DNA from: Clostridium sp. UBA6758
GTDB taxonomy: Bacteria > Bacillota > Clostridia > Clostridiales > Clostridiaceae
Length of the DNA: 13,565 bases
Direction: 5' to 3'
Assembly: GCA_002453475.1 (NCBI GenBank)
Contig: DKGY01000102.1
Coordinates: 15,901-29,465 of the forward strand
Shown: positions 1-7,056 of the stretch, piece after piece
Position numbering within the stretch: the stretch's first letter is position 1
How the letters are laid out: each line of letters starts with the position of its first letter
Made by a program: the position numbers and the translations under genes
Notes under the pieces: generated by a model
The model's database searches: none
Told to the model about the DNA's origin: nothing
Seen by the model: only the letters and a program-made list of their open reading frames with translations

Positions 1-107
1 ACACAAAATAGACGAACATTCTAACTTATTTATTTTTCGAAGATGCCTTATATTAAATTCTATTTTATCATATTCTCTTAATTTTATATTGTAAAGAAAA
101 TCACTGC

Positions 108-140
108 AAAAAAGGGCTAGATTTAATTCTAACCCTTTTT
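108..140 (-). terminator. Rho-independent terminator of the ABC-F gene
   Basis: Arms 109-121 and 128-140 form a 13-bp stem with a 6-nt loop, 7 nt after the stop codon of the minus-strand gene. The one imperfect position (117/132) is a G-U wobble on the minus strand but a C-A mismatch on the plus strand, so the hairpin favours minus-strand RNA. The descending arm ends in a run of six Us. Confidence 0.85.
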
Positions 141-147
141 AATGTTT

Positions 148-1704
148 CTACACTATTTTAGTTGTCCAATCCTCACAGTTCCATATGTCAGTTACTACAT
201 CTTTATAAAATTCTGGTTCATGGCAAACTAGTAATATAGTTCCTTTATATTCTTGTAATGCTCTCTTTAATTCATCCTTTGCTTCTACATCTAAGTGATT
301 GGTAGGTTCGTCTAGGATTAGTATATTTGTTTCCCTATTTATAAGTTTTGCAAGTCTTACCTTGGCAGCTTCTCCTCCTGATAGTACCATAACCATACTT
401 TCTATATGCTTAGTAGTTAAGCCACACTTAGCTAAGGCGGCACGGACTTCATATTGAGTACAACTAGGGAATTCCTTCCAGTATTCTTCTATACAAGTAT
501 TTTTATTTCCTGATGCGCCTTCTTGCTGAAAATATCCTATCTGTTGATAATCACCTAGGGTAACTTCTCCATTTATAGGTCTTATTTCTCCCATAAGGCT
601 CTTAAGAAGAGTAGTTTTCCCAAGTCCATTAGCCCCTACAAGAGCGATCTTTTGTCCTCTCTCCATGGAAATATTAAGAGGCTTTGTTAATGGACTATTA
701 TATCCTATAACTAGGTCCTTAGTTTCAAATATAACTTTTCCTGATGCTCTTCCAGTTTTAAAGTTAAAGGTTGGCTTTGGCTTTTCCTTAGAAAGCTCTA
801 TTCTATCCATTTTGTCCAGCTTCTTTTGTCTTGATTTAGCCATATTAGATGTAGCAACATTAGCTTTGTTTCTTGCTACGAAATCTTCAAGTTTTGCAAT
901 CTCAGCTTGTTGTCTTTCATATGCTCTTTCAAGCTGTTCCTTCTTTGCTTCATATATTCTCTTAAACTCTTCATAGTCTCCCACATATCTACTTAACTTT
1001 CTATCTTCCACATGATATATAAGATTGATTACAGAATTTAAGAAAGGAATATCGTGAGATATTAGAATAAATGCATTTTCATAGCTTTGTAGATATCTTT
1101 TAAGCCATTCTATATGTGCTTCATCCAAATAGTTTGTAGGCTCGTCTAGAAGTAATATATCTGGAGTTTCAAGCAGAAGCTTTGCAAGTAAAACCTTAGT
1201 TCTTTGTCCTCCACTTAAAGCTGTTACATCTTTATCTAGCCCTACATCTAAAAGTCCTAATCCCTTAGCAACTTCTTCAACTTTTGCATCTATAACATAA
1301 AATCCGTTATTATCTAACATATCTTGAATAACAGCAGTTCTTTCTAGCGCCTTATTCATTTGTTCCTCGTCCATTTCACCCATTTTGCCATAAAGCTCAT
1401 TCATTTCAGTCTCTAAATCAAATAGATATTTAAATGCATCTCTTAGTACATCTCTTATAGTTAACCCCTGTTCTAAAGCAGCATGTTGATCCATATATCC
1501 TACTCTAACATTATTAGACCAAATCACTTGGCCTTCATCAGGCATAAGTTTACTAGTTATTATATTCATAAAAGTAGACTTACCTTCACCATTAGCTCCA
1601 ATTAAACCTACGTGTTCCCCTTTTAATAATCTAAAGGATACATCTTCAAATATTGCTCTATCCCCGAAACCATGACTTATATTTTTAACTGTAAGTATAC
1701 TCAT
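148..1704 (-). CDS. ABC-F family ATPase (ribosome-associated type, two ABC domains, no membrane part)
   Basis: This is a 518-residue soluble protein with two tandem ATP-binding cassettes, the layout of ABC-F proteins, which bind the ribosomal E site and act on translation rather than transport. Domain 1 has Walker A GANGEGKST (36-44), signature LSGGQ (163-167), Walker B with catalytic Glu188 and switch His217. A charged helical linker (about 245-315) corresponds to the P-site tRNA-interaction motif. Domain 2 has Walker A GANGLGKTT (357-365), LSGGE (441-445), catalytic Glu466 and His495; here the usual SHD is CHE. There is no C-terminal extension. The ATG is supported by GGAGGA at 1711-1716. 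It is transcribed alone and ends at a strong terminator. The sequence resembles the YkpA/YbiT housekeeping branch more than antibiotic-resistance ABC-F proteins, but the subfamily was not tested. Confidence 0.93.
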   Translation of the reverse strand: MSILTVKNISHGFGDRAIFEDVSFRLLKGEHVGLIGANGEGKSTFMNIITSKLMPDEGQVIWSNNVRVGYMDQHAALEQGLTIRDVLRDAFKYLFDLETEMNELYGKMGEMDEEQMNKALERTAVIQDMLDNNGFYVIDAKVEEVAKGLGLLDVGLDKDVTALSGGQRTKVLLAKLLLETPDILLLDEPTNYLDEAHIEWLKRYLQSYENAFILISHDIPFLNSVINLIYHVEDRKLSRYVGDYEEFKRIYEAKKEQLERAYERQQAEIAKLEDFVARNKANVATSNMAKSRQKKLDKMDRIELSKEKPKPTFNFKTGRASGKVIFETKDLVIGYNSPLTKPLNISMERGQKIALVGANGLGKTTLLKSLMGEIRPINGEVTLGDYQQIGYFQQEGASGNKNTCIEEYWKEFPSCTQYEVRAALAKCGLTTKHIESMVMVLSGGEAAKVRLAKLINRETNILILDEPTNHLDVEAKDELKRALQEYKGTILLVCHEPEFYKDVVTDIWNCEDWTTKIV

Positions 1705-1820
1705 CTATTTTCCTCCTAATATCCTTATGACTATTATTTAATAACTTGAATCTAAAAATTCAAACCAAGAATATTATACTTTACTCTTAAAAGTTTTTCT
1801 ATGGAAAATAAATAATTTAT

Positions 1821-1849
1821 TTGCAAAATCTTCTCTATATATTTATACT
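1821..1849 (+). promoter_or_regulatory. Putative sigma-A promoter for the rRNA methyltransferase gene
   Basis: TTGCAA (1821-1826) and TATACT (1844-1849) are separated by exactly 17 bp, about 95 bp before the start codon. The -10 matches 5 of 6 consensus bases and the -35 matches 4 of 6. The surrounding DNA is very AT-rich, so a chance match is possible. Confidence 0.45.
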
Positions 1850-1944
1850 ATAATAAGTCTAAACATAGTTTAATAATTTATTTTTAAATCTAACAATATG
1901 AGTTATTATTAATAATCAGTTGTTTTAATAATAGGAGGATATAA

Positions 1945-3120
1945 ATGACTTGTAAATTCTATCTACTAAAGGGAAAAGGAAAAAGTGTTGAGAATGGTCA
2001 CCTTTGGGTTTACTCTACTGATATAGAAGAGTACGATGGTGAATATAAAAATGGAGACATTGTAGAAGTATATAATTGTAGAGAGGAATTCATCGGAAAA
2101 GGTTATATAAATGATGTTTCTAAAATTACTATAAGAATTATGACTAGAGATATTGATGAAGAAATTGATGAAGAATTCTTTAGAAAAAGACTAAAGGCTG
2201 CTTGGGAATACAGAAAAAAAATCATAGATACTTCTAGCTGCAGATTTTTGTTTGGGGAAGCTGATTTTGTACCTGGACTTATAATTGATAAATTAGAAGA
2301 TTACTACGTTATTCAATCTCTAGCTCTAGGAATTGATAAATATAAGAATATCATCGTAAAAATTCTAGTAGAAGAATATGGTGCTAAGGGTATTTATGAG
2401 AGAAGTGACGCTAAGGTTAGAATCCTTGAAGGCATGGAACAAGTTAAAGGATTTTTAACTGAACCTTTTGATACTATGGTTCAGATAGTTGAAAATGGTG
2501 TTAAGTACTATGTTGACGTTGAAAACGGACAAAAGACAGGATTTTTCTTAGATCAAAAAGAAAACAGAGCCGCTATACATAAACTTTGTAAAGATGCTGC
2601 TGTGCTAGATTGTTTTACTCACACTGGTTCCTTCGCATTAAACGCCGGAGTAGCTGGTGCTAAGTCAGTATTGGGAGTAGATATATCCGAGCATGCAGTA
2701 GAATTCTGTAGACGTAATGCGGAGCTTAATAATCTACAAGATGTAGTTAAGTTTGAATGTCACAATGCCTTTGATGTACTTCGTGAATGGTCTGATGAAG
2801 GTAGAAAATATGATGTGGTTATCCTTGACCCGCCAGCCTTTACAAAATCTCGTTCTACTATTAAAAGTGCTACAAGAGGCTATAAAGAAATAAACCTTAG
2901 AGGAATGAAATTAGTGAATAAAGGTGGCTATTTTATAACTTGTTCATGTTCTCACTTTATGAATCCTGAATTATTTAAAGATACCATTGCTAGTGCAGCT
3001 AAAGATGCAAAGGTTACCCTAAGACAAGTAGAATTTAGAACTCAAGCTCCTGACCATCCAATTCTTTGGAATAGTGATGAATCATACTACTTAAAATTTT
3101 ATATCTTCCAAGTAGTTTAA
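1945..3120 (+). CDS. rlmI: RlmI-family class I SAM-dependent 23S rRNA (cytosine-C5) methyltransferase
   Basis: The 391-residue protein has the RlmI/YwbD layout. An N-terminal PUA RNA-binding domain (about 1-70) is followed by a central RlmI-specific domain and a Rossmann methyltransferase domain. SAM motif I is LDCFTHTGSFALNAG (221-235), with the acidic ribose-binding end at GVDIS (244-248). Motif IV is DPPAF (295-299). The Cys-containing motif TCSCSH (332-337) supplies the candidate nucleophile of m5C enzymes. The conserved QAPDHPI stretch (367-373) is near the C-terminus. E. coli RlmI makes m5C1962 in 23S rRNA; the same target is inferred here. AGGAGG (1933-1938) precedes the ATG by 6 nt. 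The gene appears monocistronic, divergent from the ABC-F gene and convergent with the holin-like gene. Confidence 0.88.
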   Translation: MTCKFYLLKGKGKSVENGHLWVYSTDIEEYDGEYKNGDIVEVYNCREEFIGKGYINDVSKITIRIMTRDIDEEIDEEFFRKRLKAAWEYRKKIIDTSSCRFLFGEADFVPGLIIDKLEDYYVIQSLALGIDKYKNIIVKILVEEYGAKGIYERSDAKVRILEGMEQVKGFLTEPFDTMVQIVENGVKYYVDVENGQKTGFFLDQKENRAAIHKLCKDAAVLDCFTHTGSFALNAGVAGAKSVLGVDISEHAVEFCRRNAELNNLQDVVKFECHNAFDVLREWSDEGRKYDVVILDPPAFTKSRSTIKSATRGYKEINLRGMKLVNKGGYFITCSCSHFMNPELFKDTIASAAKDAKVTLRQVEFRTQAPDHPILWNSDESYYLKFYIFQVV

Positions 3121-3128
3121 TTATTTAT

Positions 3129-3177
3129 AAAAAGCTATATAATTTATAATCTAATTAGATATATAAATTATATAGCT
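3129..3177. terminator. Long shared (bidirectional) terminator hairpin
   Basis: Perfect 16-bp arms (3133-3148 and 3162-3177) enclose a 12-bp palindrome (3149-3160), with one bulged A at 3161. It lies in the 76-bp gap between two convergent stop codons. On the minus strand the stem is followed by five Us (3129-3133), making it a good terminator for the holin-like gene. On the plus strand the tail CTCTTTATAT is weaker. Confidence 0.75.
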
Positions 3178-3196
3178 CTTTATATTTAGATCTTAT

Positions 3197-3451
3197 TTAT
3201 TCTTTCTTTTGACTTTGCTTTACTAATTGGTTAGCATATACACTAACTCCAGTTACTAAAACACCCTGAATTATAGCATCAGCACTAAAACTATGCATAA
3301 CTCCCATAGATAGCAATATGCCTATAGGAAGCAAGATTACTGGTATATATTTATCATTTACCTTTTCAATACCTTTTAAGATCATACCAATTATATATAG
3401 CACTGGTATTAGTATCAATGCATTCTCTGTAATATAACTAAAGAAATCCAT
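3197..3451 (-). CDS. Orphan phage-type holin-like small membrane protein
   Basis: The 84-residue protein has three hydrophobic segments (about 9-26, 36-51 and 57-75). The KYIP stretch between segments 1 and 2 and the lysine-rich tail (LVKQSQKKE) resemble the small holin families of Firmicutes phages (Phage_holin_5_2 type, from memory). The ATG at 3451 is chosen because AAGGGGG sits 7 nt upstream (3459-3465). Beginning at the upstream ATG (3502) would add 17 polar residues and skip this site. No phage gene, endolysin or integrase is nearby, so it is either a domesticated holin or a housekeeping membrane protein of the same fold. Family assignment is moderate; the membrane topology is clear. 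Confidence 0.7.
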   Translation of the reverse strand: MDFFSYITENALILIPVLYIIGMILKGIEKVNDKYIPVILLPIGILLSMGVMHSFSADAIIQGVLVTGVSVYANQLVKQSQKKE

Positions 3452-3458
3452 ACATATT

Positions 3459-3465
3459 CCCCCTT
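3459..3465 (-). promoter_or_regulatory. Ribosome binding site fixing the start of the holin-like gene
   Basis: AAGGGGG on the minus strand lies 7 nt before the ATG at 3451, and rules out the longer reading frame beginning at 3502. Confidence 0.75.
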
Positions 3466-3726
3466 TATATATTTTATTCACCTTCTTATTACATGAGTAC
3501 ATTTTTATTATAATTTCATATAAATTTTAGTTACTTACCATTACTAAGTATACTATATGCATATCACTCCACATTTTTTCTTATTCTTACATAATGTAAT
3601 TTTATTCTTTACTTTTCTTAAATTTTAAGGATAATAAAATATAAATTTGTTATACGTTTTTTATTGAATATGAGTTCTAAAAGTGTAACAATAGTCATAT
3701 AGTAATATTTGGTAAAAGGTGATGTT

Positions 3727-3924
3727 ATGAAAGGCTTATCCATTCTAAGATTTATTCAGATTGTTTTTTGTTTCCCTATAATAATACTGTTTGCTACCTC
3801 TAAAATGAATGGCATTGAGCAAATTATTTTCATAGCTCTCTTTACCTTATATACTGTAGTGTATGAAGTTATATTTTTAACTTTAGCTAAAAGAAAAAGA
3901 ACTACTAAAAGCAGTAGTTCTTAA
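3727..3924 (+). CDS. Small two-helix membrane protein of unknown function
   Basis: The 65-residue protein is not recognised. It has two hydrophobic segments (about 8-26 and 33-56), a short polar turn and a basic tail KRKRTTKSSSS. This predicts a helical hairpin in the membrane with the positive tail inside the cell. The ATG at 3727 is preceded by AAAAGGTGA (3714-3722). A TTG start 18 nt upstream would overlap this site and is less likely. The last codons coincide with an inverted repeat that serves as terminator for the opposite strand, so part of the C-terminal sequence may be constrained by RNA structure. No strong promoter was found in the upstream 200 bases. Confidence 0.55.
   Translation: MKGLSILRFIQIVFCFPIIILFATSKMNGIEQIIFIALFTLYTVVYEVIFLTLAKRKRTTKSSSS
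3889..3922 (-). terminator. Terminator of the mnmL-comB operon, embedded in the opposing small gene
   Basis: Perfect 10-bp arms AAGAACTACT (3897-3906) and AGTAGTTCTT (3913-3922) enclose a 6-nt loop. On the minus strand the stem runs into UUUUUCUU, a standard terminator tail, about 50 nt past the comB stop. On the plus strand no U-run follows. The stem spans the final codons and the first base of the stop codon of the plus-strand gene. Confidence 0.7.
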
Positions 3925-3973
3925 ACTAAGTTTCAAATCTATATTTTAATTGTATATTAAAGCCTGTAATTTA

Positions 3974-4690
3974 TTAATATATCTTTATTTCTCCATCCTT
4001 GTATTCTGGAACTATATTTACTAAATCCTTTGAAAGGCAATATCTCAAATCTTCATGATATTTAAGATCCTTCATCCTTTTATAATGAAGTGCATCTTTT
4101 ACAAAGCTTATTATACTAGGATTATTTATATATACATATTCTGAAGTTTTTGCTATGTCTGTTAGGGTGAACTGGTTTTTCATAATGTCTCTTAAACAGT
4201 TGATTATGTATCCACTGGTTATAAAATCATCCATGGAGAATTCTCCATCTGTTCCCGCATTTACAAATGTTACATCCTTATTTAACTTAGCTAATTTTTC
4301 TGCTACTACTCTTCCATTTATTAAAGCACCAATAAATATCTTCTCTGCTTCCTCACTATTTTTAATAGCCCTAGTTCCATTTGTAGTAGTCATTATAAGA
4401 CTCTTCCCTCTTACTATATCCTCACTATAATCTAAAGGTGAATTAGAGAAATCAAATTTATCTATTTTTATTCCACCTCTTTCTCCTCCTAAAAGATAGT
4501 TATTTCTATCTTTATTTGCAATGTGCACAGCTTCTTCTATTTCTTTTACAGGAATTATCTTATCACAACCATTATTTAATGCTGTAACCATTACTGACGT
4601 TGCTCTTAATACATCAATAACAACCACTATTCTATCTTTAAATTTCTCTGGCTTAATATGTTGTGCAGATATAACTACATCAATATTCAT
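3974..4690 (-). CDS. comB: ComB family 2-phosphosulfolactate phosphatase
   Basis: At 238 residues this is full length for the ComB family, Mg-dependent acid phosphatases that release 3-sulfolactate from 2-phosphosulfolactate. Family motifs are present: VIDVLRATS (24-32), GGERGG (68-73), TTTNGTRA (101-108), the NAGTDGEFSMDD segment (144-155) with likely metal-binding acidic residues, and RYCLSKDLVNIVPEY near the C-terminus. In methanogens the enzyme belongs to coenzyme M synthesis; in Bacillus the homologue YitC is linked to spore sulfolactate. Neither ComA nor ComC is in this window, so the in vivo substrate is open. A GGGGGG ribosome binding site lies at 4699-4704. It is the second gene of an operon, 36 nt after mnmL. 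Confidence 0.85.
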   Translation of the reverse strand: MNIDVVISAQHIKPEKFKDRIVVVIDVLRATSVMVTALNNGCDKIIPVKEIEEAVHIANKDRNNYLLGGERGGIKIDKFDFSNSPLDYSEDIVRGKSLIMTTTNGTRAIKNSEEAEKIFIGALINGRVVAEKLAKLNKDVTFVNAGTDGEFSMDDFITSGYIINCLRDIMKNQFTLTDIAKTSEYVYINNPSIISFVKDALHYKRMKDLKYHEDLRYCLSKDLVNIVPEYKDGEIKIY

Positions 4691-4726
4691 GTGCTATTCC
4701 CCCCGATAATTATATATTTAATCAAA

Positions 4727-5662
4727 TTAATCTTCTTTATAATATTTTCCTTGATATAAATCTTCAGTTACTAACTTATTGTCTATAGCATTTAAGACTT
4801 CCCACTTTTTCAAACTCCACATAGGACCTACTAATAAATTTCTTGGAGCATCTCCTGTAAGTCTATGAATTACTATATCTTGTGGTAACATAGTTATGGC
4901 CTTAGTTACAAGGTCAATATATTCATCCATTTCTAGTAATGTAATCTTACCTTCATCTAAGAGCTTTTCAAGCCTTGTATTTTGCATTACATGAAGAAGG
5001 TGAATCTTAACTCCTTTTATTGAAAGCTTTGAAATATACTTAATGGTATTTAACATATCTTCTTTACTTTCTCCTGGAAGTCCAAAGATTATATGTGCCA
5101 CCACATCTATATTCCTTTTATGTAGCTCCTCCACTGCTCTTTTAAATACTTCTAGCTTATATCCTCTATTTATAAGCGTAGCTGTAGTATCATTACTAGT
5201 TTGAAGTCCAAGTTCTACCCAAGTATATACTCTTTTTGAGTAGTCCTCTAATAGTTCTAGAACATCTTCTTCTAAACAATCTGGTCTCGTAGCAATGGCT
5301 AGTCCAACCACCTCCTCTTGTCTTAAAGCTTCATCATACTTTTCCTTTAATACTTCTATAGGCGCATAGGTGTTAGTGTATGCTTGAAAATAAGCTATAT
5401 ATTTGCCATCTTTCCACTTTTTATTCATCATTTCCTTTATATCAATAAACTGCTGAGTTATGGATGATAACCTATCTCCAGCAAAATCTCCTGAACCACT
5501 CTCAGAGCAGAATATACATCCACCTTTTGATAATTTTCCATCTCTATTAGGACATGTAAATCCGCCATCTAAAGATATTTTAAAAGTTTTTTGCCCATTA
5601 AATTTATTTCTTAAAAAATAATTTAAACTATGATATCTCTTTCCATTAAAATCTTTTCTCAT
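4727..5662 (-). CDS. mnmL: MnmL/YtqA-type radical SAM protein (tRNA wobble-uridine modification)
   Basis: The 311-residue protein belongs to the TIGR01212/COG1242 radical SAM family. The cluster cysteines are Cys37, Cys49 and Cys52 in CPNRDG...GGCIFC. These are followed by GSGDFAG (56-62), AYFQAYTNT (90-98), LAIATRPDCL (121-130), VELGLQT (149-155) and IIFGLPGE (191-198); the tail GPMWSLKKWEVL (279-290) is also characteristic. It reads as a close relative of B. subtilis YtqA (MnmL), reported to act with the methyltransferase MnmM (YtqB) in converting cmnm5(s2)U to mnm5(s2)U at tRNA position 34. E. coli YhcC is a more distant relative. The ATG is preceded by TAGGAAG (5670-5676). A good promoter lies at 5733-5760, and comB follows in the same transcript. 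No mnmM is in the window. Confidence 0.82.
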   Translation of the reverse strand: MRKDFNGKRYHSLNYFLRNKFNGQKTFKISLDGGFTCPNRDGKLSKGGCIFCSESGSGDFAGDRLSSITQQFIDIKEMMNKKWKDGKYIAYFQAYTNTYAPIEVLKEKYDEALRQEEVVGLAIATRPDCLEEDVLELLEDYSKRVYTWVELGLQTSNDTTATLINRGYKLEVFKRAVEELHKRNIDVVAHIIFGLPGESKEDMLNTIKYISKLSIKGVKIHLLHVMQNTRLEKLLDEGKITLLEMDEYIDLVTKAITMLPQDIVIHRLTGDAPRNLLVGPMWSLKKWEVLNAIDNKLVTEDLYQGKYYKED

Positions 5663-5674
5663 ACCTAATCTTCC

Positions 5675-5701
5675 TATCTATTCTTATGTTATCTATTCTT
5701 A
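5675..5701 (-). repeat. Tandem 12-bp direct repeat in the mnmL leader
   Basis: The 12-mer TAAGAATAGATA (minus strand) occurs twice without mismatch, at 5690-5701 and 5675-5686, separated by 3 nt. The promoter-distal copy runs into the ribosome binding site TAGGAAG. The repeats lie between promoter and start codon, so they may be an operator, an RNA-protein site or a simple duplication. Confidence 0.7.
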
Positions 5702-5732
5702 AATATATCCATACAGTAATCTTCTATATTCA

Positions 5733-5760
5733 ATTATAGTTTAACTCTTTTAGCTTTCAA
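5733..5760 (-). promoter_or_regulatory. Sigma-A promoter of the mnmL-comB operon
   Basis: On the minus strand TTGAAA (5755-5760) and a perfect TATAAT (5733-5738) are separated by 16 bp, about 70 nt upstream of the mnmL ATG. This is the best vegetative promoter match noticed in the window. Confidence 0.65.
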
Positions 5761-5800
5761 AATCCACTATATGAAAATTTGCTAACAATACTTTAAAAAG

Positions 5801-5844
5801 TTGTCCACATATTAATAGTTTTCCACATATTCCTTTGTGGACTT
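5801..5844 (+). repeat. DnaA-box-like repeat cluster upstream of the YkvI gene
   Basis: Two direct copies of TTKTCCACATATT lie at 5801-5813 and 5819-5831, 18 bp apart and differing at one base. A third, inverted copy of the core TGTGGAC is at 5836-5842. The second copy, TTTTCCACA, fits the DnaA box consensus TTWTNCACA; the first, TTGTCCACA, is one base off TTATCCACA. GTCCACA (5803-5809) and TGTGGAC (5836-5842) are exact inverted complements. It could equally be the site of an unrelated regulator. Confidence 0.5.
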
Positions 5845-5873
5845 CAATATAAATATACAAGCTATTATATTTT

Positions 5874-5880
5874 GGGGGGA
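5874..5880 (+). promoter_or_regulatory. Ribosome binding site supporting a TTG start
   Basis: GGGGGGA lies 5 nt before TTG at 5886. There is no in-frame ATG nearby with comparable spacing, so this site decides the start of the YkvI-type gene. Confidence 0.75.
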
Positions 5881-5885
5881 TAACT

Positions 5886-6956
5886 TTGAAGAATCTTAAA
5901 TTAATTTTTCAAGCTGCCACTGTTTTTATTGGTACCATTGTAGGCGCAGGACTTGCTTCTGGTCAAGAAATAACTCAATTCTTTTCTACCTATGGGTTTT
6001 CAAGCTTTTATGGACTTCTACTTTGTGCAATATTTTACATAATAATAAGTTCCATTATAGTCTCAATAAGTTTAAAATATGATTTAAATTCCTATACAGA
6101 TTTTATAACCCTTGTAAGCCCAGGTTTCTTCGGAAAAATAACCGATTATCTTACTAGTTTCTTTTTAATCTCAGGAGCAGCTATAATCCTTGCAGGTAGT
6201 GGTGCTTTACTTTATCAACACTTTGGTATTCCAAGACTTGTTGGAGTATTACTAATGGCTGGAATAGCTCTTATTACCTTATTAAATGACACTAAGGGAC
6301 TAATAGCTATTAATTCCATAATAGTACCTAGTCTTACTACCATAATTATTACTATATTTGTACTTTATCTTCTCTTTTCAAAGGATACTATATCTATAGA
6401 CTATATGAAGCAAGTACCAATATATAAAAACCTTATTATAGATAAACAGTGGATTATATCATCACTTCTTTACGCAGGATTTAACATGTTATCCTGTAGT
6501 GGAGTTCTTGTGCCAATTAGTAAGGAAATAAAAAATAAACGCCTAATTATCTCTGGATTGACCATTGGCGCTCTTGTCCTTACTCTACTTGCTTTTTTAA
6601 TTAATTCAATGTTAATGGCAAATATACCTGAAATATTTAAATTTGAAATACCACTGCTCTTTGTAGCTAGTAAGTTTACCTCTTTAATGCAAATTCTTCT
6701 TTTATGTATTATTTGGTGCGAGATGTTTTCTACTGAAGTTTCAGATATATATAGTGTTGGTAAAACTCTTGAAAATAAATACAATATTCCTTATAAGAGA
6801 GCCGTTGTGCTCATTCTTTTAGTAGCTATTCCTATATCTCAAATTGGCTTTAAACAGCTAATAACCTTCCTGTATCCTGGTTTCGGAATAATTAGCTTGA
6901 TATTTATAGCTCAATGCATTAGGTTCTACTTTAAAATGAATAAAGTAAAAAAATAG
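5886..6956 (+). CDS. YkvI-family integral membrane protein (transporter-like, function unknown)
   Basis: The 356-residue protein is very hydrophobic, with about ten predicted membrane helices. The first holds the family motif GTIVGAGLASGQEI (16-29), a glycine-rich break in helix 1 typical of LeuT/APC-fold transporters. The other family-like stretch is YAGFNM (196-201). Membrane segments lie at about 6-27, 40-62, 88-108, 117-134, 141-164, 189-211, 221-243, 255-279, 306-322 and 327-348. B. subtilis YkvI is the reference name (COG3949); its substrate is not known to me. Translation starts at TTG with GGGGGGA just upstream. The DnaA-box-like cluster lies immediately upstream. It is transcribed alone and followed by a hairpin 64 nt after the stop. 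Confidence 0.82.
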   Translation: MKNLKLIFQAATVFIGTIVGAGLASGQEITQFFSTYGFSSFYGLLLCAIFYIIISSIIVSISLKYDLNSYTDFITLVSPGFFGKITDYLTSFFLISGAAIILAGSGALLYQHFGIPRLVGVLLMAGIALITLLNDTKGLIAINSIIVPSLTTIIITIFVLYLLFSKDTISIDYMKQVPIYKNLIIDKQWIISSLLYAGFNMLSCSGVLVPISKEIKNKRLIISGLTIGALVLTLLAFLINSMLMANIPEIFKFEIPLLFVASKFTSLMQILLLCIIWCEMFSTEVSDIYSVGKTLENKYNIPYKRAVVLILLVAIPISQIGFKQLITFLYPGFGIISLIFIAQCIRFYFKMNKVKK

Positions 6957-6977
6957 CTGAAACCTACAAAAACACAC

Positions 6978-7006
6978 TTCACTTTTTGCTTTTCTTTAAT
7001 TATACT
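6978..7006 (+). promoter_or_regulatory. Possible promoter of the COG1313 radical SAM gene
   Basis: TTCACT (6978-6983) and TATACT (7001-7006) are 17 bp apart. If used, the transcript would carry the 7020-7049 hairpin in its leader. The -35 match is only 4 of 6, so this is tentative. Confidence 0.3.
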
Positions 7007-7019
7007 GAGGTTATATAAG

Positions 7020-7056
7020 ATGAACACTACTATCTTAGGTAGTGTTCATTTACTTT
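7020..7056 (+). terminator. Hairpin, probable terminator of the YkvI gene
   Basis: Perfect 11-bp arms (7020-7030 and 7039-7049) with an 8-nt loop are followed by TTACTTT. It lies 64 nt past the YkvI-gene stop and 55 nt before the next ribosome binding site. The U-tail is modest, so some read-through into the radical SAM gene is possible. Confidence 0.6.

Noticed and set aside
1..107. A gene or regulatory RNA at the left edge
   Set aside because: There is no open frame of useful length, no hairpin and no clear promoter; it is AT-rich spacer only.
665..976. Open frame on the plus strand inside the ABC-F gene
   Set aside because: It is antisense to a clear ABC-F reading frame. Its low-complexity Leu/Ser product and lack of a ribosome binding site mark it as a shadow.
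3197..3451. A prophage remnant around the holin-like gene
   Set aside because: The neighbours on both sides are ordinary chromosomal genes, and there is no integrase, attachment repeat, lysin or structural gene.
3503..3708. A riboswitch or small RNA in the divergent gap between the holin-like gene and the small membrane gene
   Set aside because: No conserved aptamer pattern, strong stem or terminator was seen; only a short ATATGCATAT palindrome, expected by chance in such AT-rich DNA.
4155..4709. Plus-strand frames at 4155-4430 and 4521-4709
   Set aside because: They are antisense to comB, show no ribosome binding site and have no recognisable motif.
6470..6784. Minus-strand frame inside the YkvI-type gene
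   Set aside because: It lies antisense to conserved membrane helices and has no supporting signals.
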